The notes beneath the pieces were generated by a model that ran no database searches, had not been told where the DNA came from, and saw only the letters and a program-made list of their open reading frames with translations. From the NCBI RefSeq assembly GCF_031326225.1, contig NZ_CP133720.1, positions 1,488,001 through 1,552,000 of the forward strand: a DNA stretch of 64,000 bases, written 5' to 3'. Made by a program: the position numbers and the translations under genes. The stretch is from Undibacterium cyanobacteriorum. Its GTDB lineage: Bacteria; Pseudomonadota; Gammaproteobacteria; Burkholderiales; Burkholderiaceae_D. Below, one piece after another: positions 1 to 7,944 of this stretch (position 1 is the first letter of the stretch; each line of letters opens with the position of its first letter).

Positions 1-1281
1 CCAACCACCTTCCAAGATTTTGACTGAGCAAGAGATCACCAACAGGCCATCAAACACCAGGAAGATACTGGTCGCGCCGACTGCTAAGGCGATGTGATAA
101 TTCCAGCCATGACGTACTACAAAGAAGGTGAGTAAGGTTGTGATCAGCATTGTGACCGTCACAGCGATACCATAAGCACCAGCCATCGCTGTAGAGCTAC
201 CAAAACCTAGCACGGCTAATAATACGCCAAGCAAAAGCATCCAATTTACACTCGGAATATAGATTTGACCGACTTCTTTCACCGAAGTGAAATGCACCTG
301 CATGCGTGGTAATAGACCCAATTGCATTGCTTGTTTGGTCATGGAGTAAGCGCCTGAAATCACAGCTTGAGACGCGATAATCGTCGCGACTGTAGCCAGT
401 ATTACCGCTGGGACCATCACGCTTTGCGGGAATAAATGAAAGAAAGGATTTTCGAGCGCTGCAGGATCACGCATCAACAAAGCGCCCTGTCCCATGTAAT
501 TCAGCGCGAGAGCCGGCATTACTAAGCCAGTCCAGGCGAGGCGAATCGGACGTTTGCCGAAATGGCCCATGTCGGCATACAGTGCTTCTGCACCGGTGAA
601 CGCCAACACCACCGCACCCACAACGACAAACACATGGCTGCCTTGGCTTTGCAAGAATTTAATCGCATTGAGCGGATTTAATGCCGCTAAGATGGCTGGT
701 TGTTGGGCGATCTCGACCACACCGGTCCACGCCAATACACTAAACCAAATGACGATAATTGGTCCAAATAATTTGCCAACCACCGACGTGCCATGTTTTT
801 GCACCATGAAGAGGGCGATCAGAATGCCAATCGAAATCGGTAAAACATAAGGCTTAAAGCTGCCGGAAATGACTTCCAAACCTTCAACCGCACTCAAGAC
901 CGACATCGCCGGCGTAATCACGCTGTCGCCATAGAACAAGGACGCACCTAGGACGCCGGTGAGCAGAAGTGCCACGCGTTTCGTATGAGTGCTGCCGGCA
1001 GCTTTCGCGGCTAAAGCGGTCAGTGCCATGATGCCGCCTTCACCGTTGTTATCTGCGCGGAGGATCAACATCACGTATTTGAGCGTGACCACCGTCATCA
1101 AGCCCCAGAAAATCACCGAAACTGCGCCAATCAGATGAGTCGCATCAAGCGGCACTCCAGTGGCAGGACCAAAAATTTCTTTCATGGTATACAGCGGGCT
1201 GGTACCGATATCGCCATACACCACACCCAGTGCGCCCAAAGTCAGGGCGGCGACGCTTTCGCGTTGTGCATCTGTGCTCAT
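1..1281 (-). CDS. kup: Kup-type low-affinity potassium transporter, 3' end missing
   Basis: Inner-membrane K+ uptake protein of the KUP/HAK family. Translating the minus strand from the ATG at 1281 gives an open frame of 427 codons to the window edge. It contains the family signatures GVVYGDIGTSPLYT (about residues 19-32), the region around RADNNGEGGIMALTAL and the FYGDSVITPAMSVLSA segment. Family members are about 620 residues, so roughly the last 190 (mostly the cytoplasmic tail) lie outside the window. It follows the kdp operon in the same orientation with a 216-bp gap, so it may have its own promoter. The position beside kdp makes this a potassium-uptake island. I saw no KdpE-like site in front of it. 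Confidence 0.95.
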   Translation of the reverse strand, partial: MSTDAQRESVAALTLGALGVVYGDIGTSPLYTMKEIFGPATGVPLDATHLIGAVSVIFWGLMTVVTLKYVMLILRADNNGEGGIMALTALAAKAAGSTHTKRVALLLTGVLGASLFYGDSVITPAMSVLSAVEGLEVISGSFKPYVLPISIGILIALFMVQKHGTSVVGKLFGPIIVIWFSVLAWTGVVEIAQQPAILAALNPLNAIKFLQSQGSHVFVVVGAVVLAFTGAEALYADMGHFGKRPIRLAWTGLVMPALALNYMGQGALLMRDPAALENPFFHLFPQSVMVPAVILATVATIIASQAVISGAYSMTKQAMQLGLLPRMQVHFTSVKEVGQIYIPSVNWMLLLGVLLAVLGFGSSTAMAGAYGIAVTVTMLITTLLTFFVVRHGWNYHIALAVGATSIFLVFDGLLVISCSVKILEGGW

Positions 1282-1497
1282 AGTTCTTTCATTCAAAAGC
1301 TAAGGAGTGCTCACTATAGTCACACCGGTATAAGGAAAGCATAAGGGACGGCCTTGGGCATGGGCAGACGAGCGTTGTTGCTGTCGCCTCGCCATACGTT
1401 TGTACTGTCTTCGGCGATGCGCCTAGCTAGCGCAATTTTGCAGAATTTTGCGTGGTGCCTTGTTGCTGGATGGCGATGTGAAAAAAACTGGTATTTT

Positions 1498-2181
1498 TTA
1501 TTCGCTGGCGAGCCGATAGCCAACCCCGGTCTCGGTCAATAAATAGCGAGGTTCGGCAGGCGTGGCTTCGATTTTGGCACGCAACTGTCCCATGTAGAGA
1601 CGCAGATAATGGGTGTGATCGACAAAGTCGGGACCCCAGACATCGCTCAGCAGTTGACGATGCGTGACGACTTTTCCCGTATGTCTGACGAGATGCGCGA
1701 GGAGATTGAATTCGGTCGGCGTCAAATGCAGTTCCTCGCCATGCAAAACCACGCGACGGGTTTGGAGGTCGATGTCGAGCGCATCGACGTGGTAATGCAA
1801 AATGGCGGCGCTGACGCTGGTGCCGCGGTGACGCAAAGCCACACGCAGCCGCGCCAATAGCTCGGGGATGCTAAAGGGTTTGGTGAGATAGTCATCGGCG
1901 CCAGCGTCAAGGAGCTGAACTTTTTGTTGTTCTTGATGGCGTGCCGAGATAATGATGATGGGTAAATTAGTTCGAGCGCGCGCTTCTTTGACAAGTTTTT
2001 CGCCATCGCCATCGGGTAGGCCTAAATCGAGGATGAGGACGTCAAGCTGTTGGTGCTGCAGTATTTGGCTTGCCTCGCTTAAGGAGGTCGCCGTCAAGAC
2101 ATCAAAACCCTCGATGGTGAGCGAGGATTTGACCAAGGTCCGGATTTCTTTGTCATCTTCGACGATCAAAACTTTCAACAT
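1498..2181 (-). CDS. Second KdpE-like response regulator (OmpR family)
   Basis: DNA-binding response regulator of 227 residues. The receiver domain has the acidic pocket E8/D9/D10, the phospho-acceptor D52 in LILDLGLPDGDG and the conserved Lys in YLTKPF. The winged-helix output domain has TPTEFNLLAHLVRH and the KdpE-typical HYLRLYMGQLRAKIE and TETGVGYRL. It starts 18 bp after the stop of the short kinase at 2200-3756, its obvious partner. It is a paralogue of the regulator at 3756-4448 rather than a remnant: all key residues are present. Whether it binds the same DNA sites is not visible; the recognition helix region is similar but not identical. It is the last gene of the kdp operon. Confidence 0.88.
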   Translation of the reverse strand: MLKVLIVEDDKEIRTLVKSSLTIEGFDVLTATSLSEASQILQHQQLDVLILDLGLPDGDGEKLVKEARARTNLPIIIISARHQEQQKVQLLDAGADDYLTKPFSIPELLARLRVALRHRGTSVSAAILHYHVDALDIDLQTRRVVLHGEELHLTPTEFNLLAHLVRHTGKVVTHRQLLSDVWGPDFVDHTHYLRLYMGQLRAKIEATPAEPRYLLTETGVGYRLASE

Positions 2182-2199
2182 GCGCTGATCCTATGGGAC

Positions 2200-3756
2200 T
2201 CACAAGGGGAGTGGTTGTTCTTGTTCGACTGGTAGGTGCAGCAAAAAATTACAGCCTCCTTGTCGACGATTTCTGACGCTCAGTTGACCATGATGAGCCC
2301 GTGCGATGGCCATGCAAACTGCGAGTCCGAGACCGGCGCTCCGTTGGCTTGATTGATCGTGCGTAGCAAGGCGAGAGTATGCTTCGAAAATAGTCTGATG
2401 CTCTTGCAATGGAATTCCCGGACCGCGGTCTTTCACGGCGACTTCGATCACTTGATTGGCGCCATGTTGCATTTGTTTGACCACGATTTCTACCGTGCCT
2501 TCGCTATATTTGAGAGCATTGTCAATCAAGTTACTGATCAATTGTGAGATGAGCACAGGGTCTACCCGCAGCAGCGCCAGATTTTCTTCGACTCTTGCCG
2601 CAATTCTGTGCCCGTCTTGGCGGCGCCGCAAACGCGTAACAATGGCACCGATGATCTCTTCCATCGCTTCCCAGCTCTGCCTGAGATTGGGCGTGGAGGA
2701 GCTCAGTCTGACGAATTGTAAGGTATTCTCGGTCACACTCGTGAGATAGTTGGCTTCATCGATAATGTGATGTAAAAGCTTGTCCTGTTCGTTCGCACTC
2801 AGCTTGTCACGTTGACTTTGCAAGGATGAAGCAGCGCCGACCACCACTGCCAAGGGCGTGCGTAGATCGTGCGAGATTGCAGAGAGGAAGGTGCTTTGTA
2901 GTTGCTGTTTCTCGGCTTCGTTGTGAGCTCGTGCAGCGGCCTCTGCGGTATCTAAGCGTGTTAAGACCTGGGTGAAGAGCGAGCACAAGGCGCGCGCATG
3001 ATCTTGCGCAGCAGTATCCAAATGCGCGACTTGGGTGACGCAGACGGCGCCCCAAAAGTTGTCGCGCTCATTTTCTCTGTCACGATTGCTGTTGTGGTTG
3101 AAATGGCTATCGCCGAGCGGGATATACCAAGCATTGAGATCCGGCCACCGCAGTGTTCCAGTGCCTAAGATGCTTTTCTCTTGAATGCAGGCCCGCAGCC
3201 CGTTGGCATTCTCGAGCGGAATCGATTGACAATCAAGTTCGCCTTGGTGATTGATTAAGGCAAGATAACTCGTGCCATGAAAAGCGACGCGAAAAGCGTT
3301 CTTGCAAACTGCTGTCGCCCGTTGCAGATCTTGACAATTCGCCAGAGTGATCGCCAATTCTTGTAATTGTTTGGCGCGTGTTTCATTTAAATGCGCGGAC
3401 TCGGTCTCAAGCTTTAAGGCCGTCGTCAGGCGATTAATTACCAGCGCCACCACCAGCATCGTTAGCAATGCGAGCGCGTTTTCGGAACGATCGATATGAA
3501 AGGAGTAGCGTGGTTCAATAAAGAAGTAGTTGAGCGATAAGACGGCGATAAAAGCGGCGAGAATGGCGATATAGCGATCGAGAAAGTAGGCGGCCAATAC
3601 GATGGCCAAAATATAAATCATGGCCAAGCCAGTGAAACTGACATAATCTTCAAGGAGCATCGATAGACCGCAAGAAACCACCATCAAAAGCGAAAGCAAC
3701 ATCGCTTGTTGAAATGAGTGGCGACCGCGCGAAGCAAACAAGAGCAAGTTGTTCAT
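2200..3756 (-). CDS. Short KdpD-like sensor histidine kinase lacking the N-terminal KdpD/USP domains
   Basis: Membrane sensor kinase of 518 residues matching only the C-terminal half of KdpD. It has four closely packed membrane segments (DUF4118-type, about residues 15-112), a GAF-like region (about 135-270), a HisKA H-box SAISHDLRTPLAVVVG (near 295) and a HATPase with N, G1 (DRGPGIP) and G2 (GLGLAV) boxes. The cytosolic Walker-A/USP portion of true KdpD is absent. Its start overlaps the stop of the upstream KdpE by one base (TAATG), so the two are translationally coupled. The input is therefore probably different from KdpD's: membrane or GAF sensing rather than cytosolic K+/c-di-AMP. All phosphotransfer residues look intact. 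Confidence 0.85.
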   Translation of the reverse strand: MNNLLLFASRGRHSFQQAMLLSLLMVVSCGLSMLLEDYVSFTGLAMIYILAIVLAAYFLDRYIAILAAFIAVLSLNYFFIEPRYSFHIDRSENALALLTMLVVALVINRLTTALKLETESAHLNETRAKQLQELAITLANCQDLQRATAVCKNAFRVAFHGTSYLALINHQGELDCQSIPLENANGLRACIQEKSILGTGTLRWPDLNAWYIPLGDSHFNHNSNRDRENERDNFWGAVCVTQVAHLDTAAQDHARALCSLFTQVLTRLDTAEAAARAHNEAEKQQLQSTFLSAISHDLRTPLAVVVGAASSLQSQRDKLSANEQDKLLHHIIDEANYLTSVTENTLQFVRLSSSTPNLRQSWEAMEEIIGAIVTRLRRRQDGHRIAARVEENLALLRVDPVLISQLISNLIDNALKYSEGTVEIVVKQMQHGANQVIEVAVKDRGPGIPLQEHQTIFEAYSRLATHDQSSQRSAGLGLAVCMAIARAHHGQLSVRNRRQGGCNFLLHLPVEQEQPLPL

Positions 3757-4448
3757 TATGCGATCAGCCGGTAGCCGACGCCAGTCTCAGTAATGAAGTA
3801 CTGAGGCTGTGCCGGATCATGCTCAAGTTTCTGGCGTAAATTTGCCATGTAGATCCGCAAATAATGGCTACTTTCGGAGTGGTTGGGGCCCCATACATCA
3901 TGGAGAAGCTGGCGGTGGGTGAGTACTTTACCGCGATTTCTGACGAGCACCGATAGCAAGCGATATTCCAAAGGGCTCAAGTGTACTTCGTTGCCGGCGC
4001 GGTGAATCAAGCGTTTGCCAAAGTCGACGTGAATCTCGCCAAAGCTAATTTCATTGTCGCTTTCCGGCGGCAGATGTTGGCGACGGCGCAGGTGTGCACG
4101 GATACGGGCCAGTAGTTCGGCGGCGCCGAAGGGCTTGCTCAAATAGTCATCTGCGCCAGCATCTAAGGCCGCGACTTTTTCTTGTTCCTGCGTGCGGGCG
4201 GAGAGCACGATAATCGGCATAGCGCTCCAACTTCGAATATCACGAATGATGTCGAGTCCATCTATATCAGGCAAGCCTAAGTCCAGGATCAATAAGTCCG
4301 GTTTGCGGGTGGCGCAGGCAATCAGGCCTTGTTTCCCTGTTTCTGCTTCGAACACTGCCATGTTTTCACTTTCAATCGCCGTGCTGAGAAAACGCCGTAT
4401 TTGTTTCTCATCTTCGATCAAAACGATATGAACTTTGGATTCACTCAT
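3756..4448 (-). CDS. kdpE: KdpE response regulator
   Basis: OmpR-family regulator of 230 residues that, in the family, activates kdpFABC when phosphorylated by KdpD. The receiver domain has E12/D13, phospho-site D56 in LLILDLGLPDIDG and the Lys of YLSKPFG. The winged helix has SPLEYRLLSVLVRNRGK and SSHYLRIYMANLRQKLE, typical of KdpE. It starts 8 bp after kdpD and its stop overlaps the next kinase by one base. The likely targets are the TTTACA-N5-TTTACA site at 12196-12212 and perhaps the related site at 13149-13165. Being directly after kdpD, it is the canonical partner; the second regulator at 1498-2181 is the paralogue. Confidence 0.93.
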   Translation of the reverse strand: MSESKVHIVLIEDEKQIRRFLSTAIESENMAVFEAETGKQGLIACATRKPDLLILDLGLPDIDGLDIIRDIRSWSAMPIIVLSARTQEQEKVAALDAGADDYLSKPFGAAELLARIRAHLRRRQHLPPESDNEISFGEIHVDFGKRLIHRAGNEVHLSPLEYRLLSVLVRNRGKVLTHRQLLHDVWGPNHSESSHYLRIYMANLRQKLEHDPAQPQYFITETGVGYRLIA

Positions 4449-4456
4449 GGGGCTTT

Positions 4457-7261
4457 TTATTTTTTGGGGTGGCTTATCGCGGAATCGGTGTCGAGCTCGT
4501 GCATGTCGGGAGCACTACCTATTGGTAAGCTGAAACGGAAGCGAGCTCCTAGTAAGCGATCACCTTGGTAGCGATTTTCAGCCCATATCTTACCACCATG
4601 CGCCATTAAGATGCTTTCGCAAATGGCGAGGCCGAGCCCGACACCACTGCTATTACTCTCATTTTCGCCACGTGAAAACTTCTCAAAAATATTAATGCCA
4701 GCGGGCAGTCCGCGACCATCGTCATCAATGCTGAGAACCATTTGTTGTTCTTCGATGGTGGTCGACAATTGAATTTGTTTGCCGCCATATTGAGCAGCAT
4801 TCTCCAAGAGATTGCAGAGAACACGTTCGATCAGCACGGCATCAAAATGGATGAGTGGACTTGGATTTTGCAGTTTTAATTCGACCTTAAGGTCTTGCAA
4901 GCTATGTTTGCAAGAGCGCAGGGCGCTGCCTATCACCTCTTCGATCGGCTGCCATTCTAGATTCAGTTGTACTTTGCCGGAGCGTAGACGCGCCATATCA
5001 AGTAAATTGACGACGAGGCCATTCATACGTAAGGCTTCGTCGTGGATGGCTTGGGAAATTTCGCTTTGCTTTTCGCTGGATAGACCAGTTTGCGCGTGTA
5101 AGGTGCTGGCAAGGCCGACGATTGAAGTCAAGGGCGTACGCAAATCATGTGATAGAGCCGAGAGTAGGGAGTTCCGCAAGCGCTCAGTTTCCATGCTCAG
5201 CATGACTTCCTGAGCAATCTCAACGTAGTGTACGCGCTCGACTGCGAGAGCAATCTGCGCGATGCAACTATCTAGCCATTGGCGAATATCGGCTAGTTGT
5301 AGCTCATCACTCTTTTCGGTGCGGATCAAGAGCACACCACGGATCCGTGTCGGTGCTCGTAAGGGTAAGTATAAGCAAGCTTGTGACGGCAGTGTGTTCG
5401 TCCCCGCACCAGCGGCCTGTTGGTTATCAAATACCCATTGTGCCACGCTAAGATCGTAATCATTGAGTGCGCCATCGTGTTGGGAATGTATGGCGTCTTG
5501 AACTTTTTCGTCGCGCCCTGATAGCAAGATCGCGATGTGAGCATGAAAAGCAGGTGCTAGATGTTCGATGGCGATGTCGACGATTTGCTCCGTACTGAGC
5601 GCCGCTGATAAGGCTTTACTGAGTTTGTACAAGGCTTCGGTGCGTCGTTCTCGGTACAGTGAGATTTGCGCTTGGAAGCGCAAATTCGACGTCAGGCGAC
5701 TAATCACCAAAGAAATGATCAACATGACGGCGAAGGTGATCAGATACTGTCCGTCACTGACGCTGAAGGAAAAACGTGGCGGGACAAAAAAGAAATCGAA
5801 GCTGGCGACACTAAGAAAGGAAGCAAGAATTGCCGGATTGCGTCCAAATCGTACACTGATGGCAACGATGGTGATGAGATAAAACATCACTACATTAACC
5901 AGATCGAAGACCTCGATCAAACTCGCCGACATGAGCGTGGTGCCGAGGCAGGCGGCAATCGTCCACAGGTAGGCCGTTTTTGGCGTGCGGCGTAGGCTGA
6001 GATCATCAAAGTGGTTGGAGTCAGCGCTGACAGATCGATGGATAGACGGGCGACTCGCTGGCGCAGTGTCAACCGCGGCTATCGTTCGCGAGGGGCTGGT
6101 GGTGTGGTTTGTTTCTTCAAAGCTCGCTAAATCATGAGCAATGACGACAATATCGATGTCGGTCGATCGCTGGGCAAGTTCGGCGGCGAGACTTGATTTC
6201 CATAATCGTTGCCACGCTGTTTTACGTGATCTTCCTAAGACAATTTTTGAGACATTGCGGCTGCGGGCGTAGGACAATAGTAAATCAGCCAAATGTTGGC
6301 CCGCTAACTTAGTCGTTTCCGCGCCCAGTTCTTGTGCGAGTTGTAGGGCTCGATTGCTTTGTTTTGTGTGATCTTGCTTGCTACTTTGTGTCGGTGCAGC
6401 TTCAACCGAAACGGCAATCCAATCTGCTTTGAGATTATTGGCGAGACGCGCTGCACCGCGAATCAGGCGTGGGGCACTATCATCATCGCCAACGCACACC
6501 AATAAGCGTTCCTTAGCTTGCCAAACGCCTTGTATTGATTGATGTTCGCGATAGTCGCGCATGGCGCCATCGACATGATCTGCCGTGCGGCGTAAAGCGA
6601 GTTCGCGCAAAGCAATCAGATTACCTTTGCGAAAAAAGTGCTGGCTGGCGCGTTGCGCTTGTGGCGCGAGATAGATTTTTCCTTGGTTGAGGCGTCGCAA
6701 TAACTCATCGGGAGGCAAGTCAACCAGGTTGATCGCATCCGCTTGATCGAACACATGATCGGGAACAGTTTCCCATACGCGTATGCCAGTGATTTGGCTG
6801 ACCACATCATTGAGCGATTCCAAATGTTGCACGTTGACGGTGGTGTAGACATCGATGCCCGCTGCTAGCAATTCTTGGATATCTTGCCAACGCTTGGCAT
6901 GGCGCGAGCCAGCGAGATTGGTGTGCGCTAGTTCATCCACTAAGATCAGATCAGGGGCGCGACTGAGCGCAGCGTCGAGATCAAAATCGAATAATTGTTT
7001 GTCTTTGTAATTGCTTGTTTTGCGAGGCAGGATCTCGAATGGTGCGGCCATATGGATGGTGCCTTGGCGACCATGAGTTTCGACGATACCAATTAAAACG
7101 GAACGACCTTGTTGCTGTTCTAGCTCCGCTGCCTTGAGCATGGCATATGTTTTACCAACCCCAGCACATGCTCCAAAAAAAATCGTTAATTTGCCACGCT
7201 GCTGCAGCGCTTCTTCGCGTTTCAGCTGTTGCAAGAGCAGGTCAGGGTTGGGACGTTGCAT
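4457..7261 (-). CDS. kdpD: KdpD sensor histidine kinase
   Basis: Full-length turgor/K+ sensor kinase of 934 residues. In order it has the KdpD N-terminal domain with Walker A GACAGVGKTYAML (about 28-40) and LVDELAHTN, a universal-stress-protein-like domain (about 250-370), four DUF4118 membrane helices (about 430-530), a GAF-like domain, HisKA with SALSHDLRTPLTSIVG and a HATPase with DDDGRGLP and GLGLAICESI. I place the start at the ATG at 7261 (MQRPNPDLLLQQ), which resembles known KdpD starts and begins just after the kdpC stop at 7278. The frame is open further upstream to 7324, but that would run back into kdpC. Confidence 0.95.
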   Translation of the reverse strand: MQRPNPDLLLQQLKREEALQQRGKLTIFFGACAGVGKTYAMLKAAELEQQQGRSVLIGIVETHGRQGTIHMAAPFEILPRKTSNYKDKQLFDFDLDAALSRAPDLILVDELAHTNLAGSRHAKRWQDIQELLAAGIDVYTTVNVQHLESLNDVVSQITGIRVWETVPDHVFDQADAINLVDLPPDELLRRLNQGKIYLAPQAQRASQHFFRKGNLIALRELALRRTADHVDGAMRDYREHQSIQGVWQAKERLLVCVGDDDSAPRLIRGAARLANNLKADWIAVSVEAAPTQSSKQDHTKQSNRALQLAQELGAETTKLAGQHLADLLLSYARSRNVSKIVLGRSRKTAWQRLWKSSLAAELAQRSTDIDIVVIAHDLASFEETNHTTSPSRTIAAVDTAPASRPSIHRSVSADSNHFDDLSLRRTPKTAYLWTIAACLGTTLMSASLIEVFDLVNVVMFYLITIVAISVRFGRNPAILASFLSVASFDFFFVPPRFSFSVSDGQYLITFAVMLIISLVISRLTSNLRFQAQISLYRERRTEALYKLSKALSAALSTEQIVDIAIEHLAPAFHAHIAILLSGRDEKVQDAIHSQHDGALNDYDLSVAQWVFDNQQAAGAGTNTLPSQACLYLPLRAPTRIRGVLLIRTEKSDELQLADIRQWLDSCIAQIALAVERVHYVEIAQEVMLSMETERLRNSLLSALSHDLRTPLTSIVGLASTLHAQTGLSSEKQSEISQAIHDEALRMNGLVVNLLDMARLRSGKVQLNLEWQPIEEVIGSALRSCKHSLQDLKVELKLQNPSPLIHFDAVLIERVLCNLLENAAQYGGKQIQLSTTIEEQQMVLSIDDDGRGLPAGINIFEKFSRGENESNSSGVGLGLAICESILMAHGGKIWAENRYQGDRLLGARFRFSLPIGSAPDMHELDTDSAISHPKK

Positions 7262-7277
7262 AAGCTTTGATATACGG

Positions 7278-7910
7278 TTACTGATGCGTGGACGGTTCTG
7301 GATGAATTGGATGTTCTTGATCAAGAGCCAGATTCAGGGCCAAGACATTGACTCGCGTTTCGCCAAAGATCCCCCATTGAGGTTCCTCCGTGTATCGTTT
7401 TACTGTAGCACGTAGCTGTTCAATTGTCATATGCCGTTGTGAAGCAACGCGAGTCAATTGATATTCTGCCGCGGCAAGGCTAATGTGAGGATCAAGTCCA
7501 CTGGCGGAGGTGGTCACAAGCTCGGCTGGAATTGGCGCTTTTGCATCGGGGTGCGCGGCGCGTACATTGGCGATGCGCTCAGCAACTGCCTCACGAAATG
7601 CAGGATTGGAGGGAGCTAAATTTGAACCACCAGAAGCTTCGCCATTGTTGGCAAAATTGGCAGTTGCCGATGGCCGACTCCAAAAGTAATGAGGCGCACT
7701 AAATGCCTGGCCTATCAGCATGGAACCGCGTAACTTGCCATCGCTGTTGATGAGGCTGCCATTGGCTTTTGCTTGAAATAAGCCTTGTCCCAGGGCATAC
7801 GTCAACAAGGGATAAAGAATACCGGTAATCAGGCTCAAGAGTAAAAAGCTGATGATGAGTCTGCGCAATGCTGCAAGAGGAAGAATTGGAATAGAGGTCG
7901 ACATAAACAT
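7278..7910 (-). CDS. kdpC: KdpC subunit of the K+-transporting ATPase
   Basis: KdpC is the single-span accessory subunit of KdpFABC, needed for assembly and high ATP affinity. The 210-residue product has one N-terminal membrane helix (about 15-37, LIISFLLLSLITGILYPLLT) followed by a periplasmic domain with the family pattern FSAPHYFWSRPSA, SGGSNLAPSNP and SASGLDPHISLAAAEYQ. The size is normal (about 190-210). A second ATG two codons in is an equally possible start. It lies 34 bp after kdpB and is followed 16 bp later by kdpD. Confidence 0.95.
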   Translation of the reverse strand: MFMSTSIPILPLAALRRLIISFLLLSLITGILYPLLTYALGQGLFQAKANGSLINSDGKLRGSMLIGQAFSAPHYFWSRPSATANFANNGEASGGSNLAPSNPAFREAVAERIANVRAAHPDAKAPIPAELVTTSASGLDPHISLAAAEYQLTRVASQRHMTIEQLRATVKRYTEEPQWGIFGETRVNVLALNLALDQEHPIHPEPSTHQ

Positions 7911-7944
7911 TTCCTAGTGATGAAATTAAATGGCGCAACAGGGT

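Noticed and set aside
1440..1497. Terminator for the kdp operon in the kdpE-kup gap
   Set aside because: A-rich and T-rich runs are present but no stable stem precedes them.
7262..7324. N-terminal extension of KdpD
   Set aside because: It overlaps the kdpC coding end, and the internal ATG at 7261 matches the usual KdpD start.
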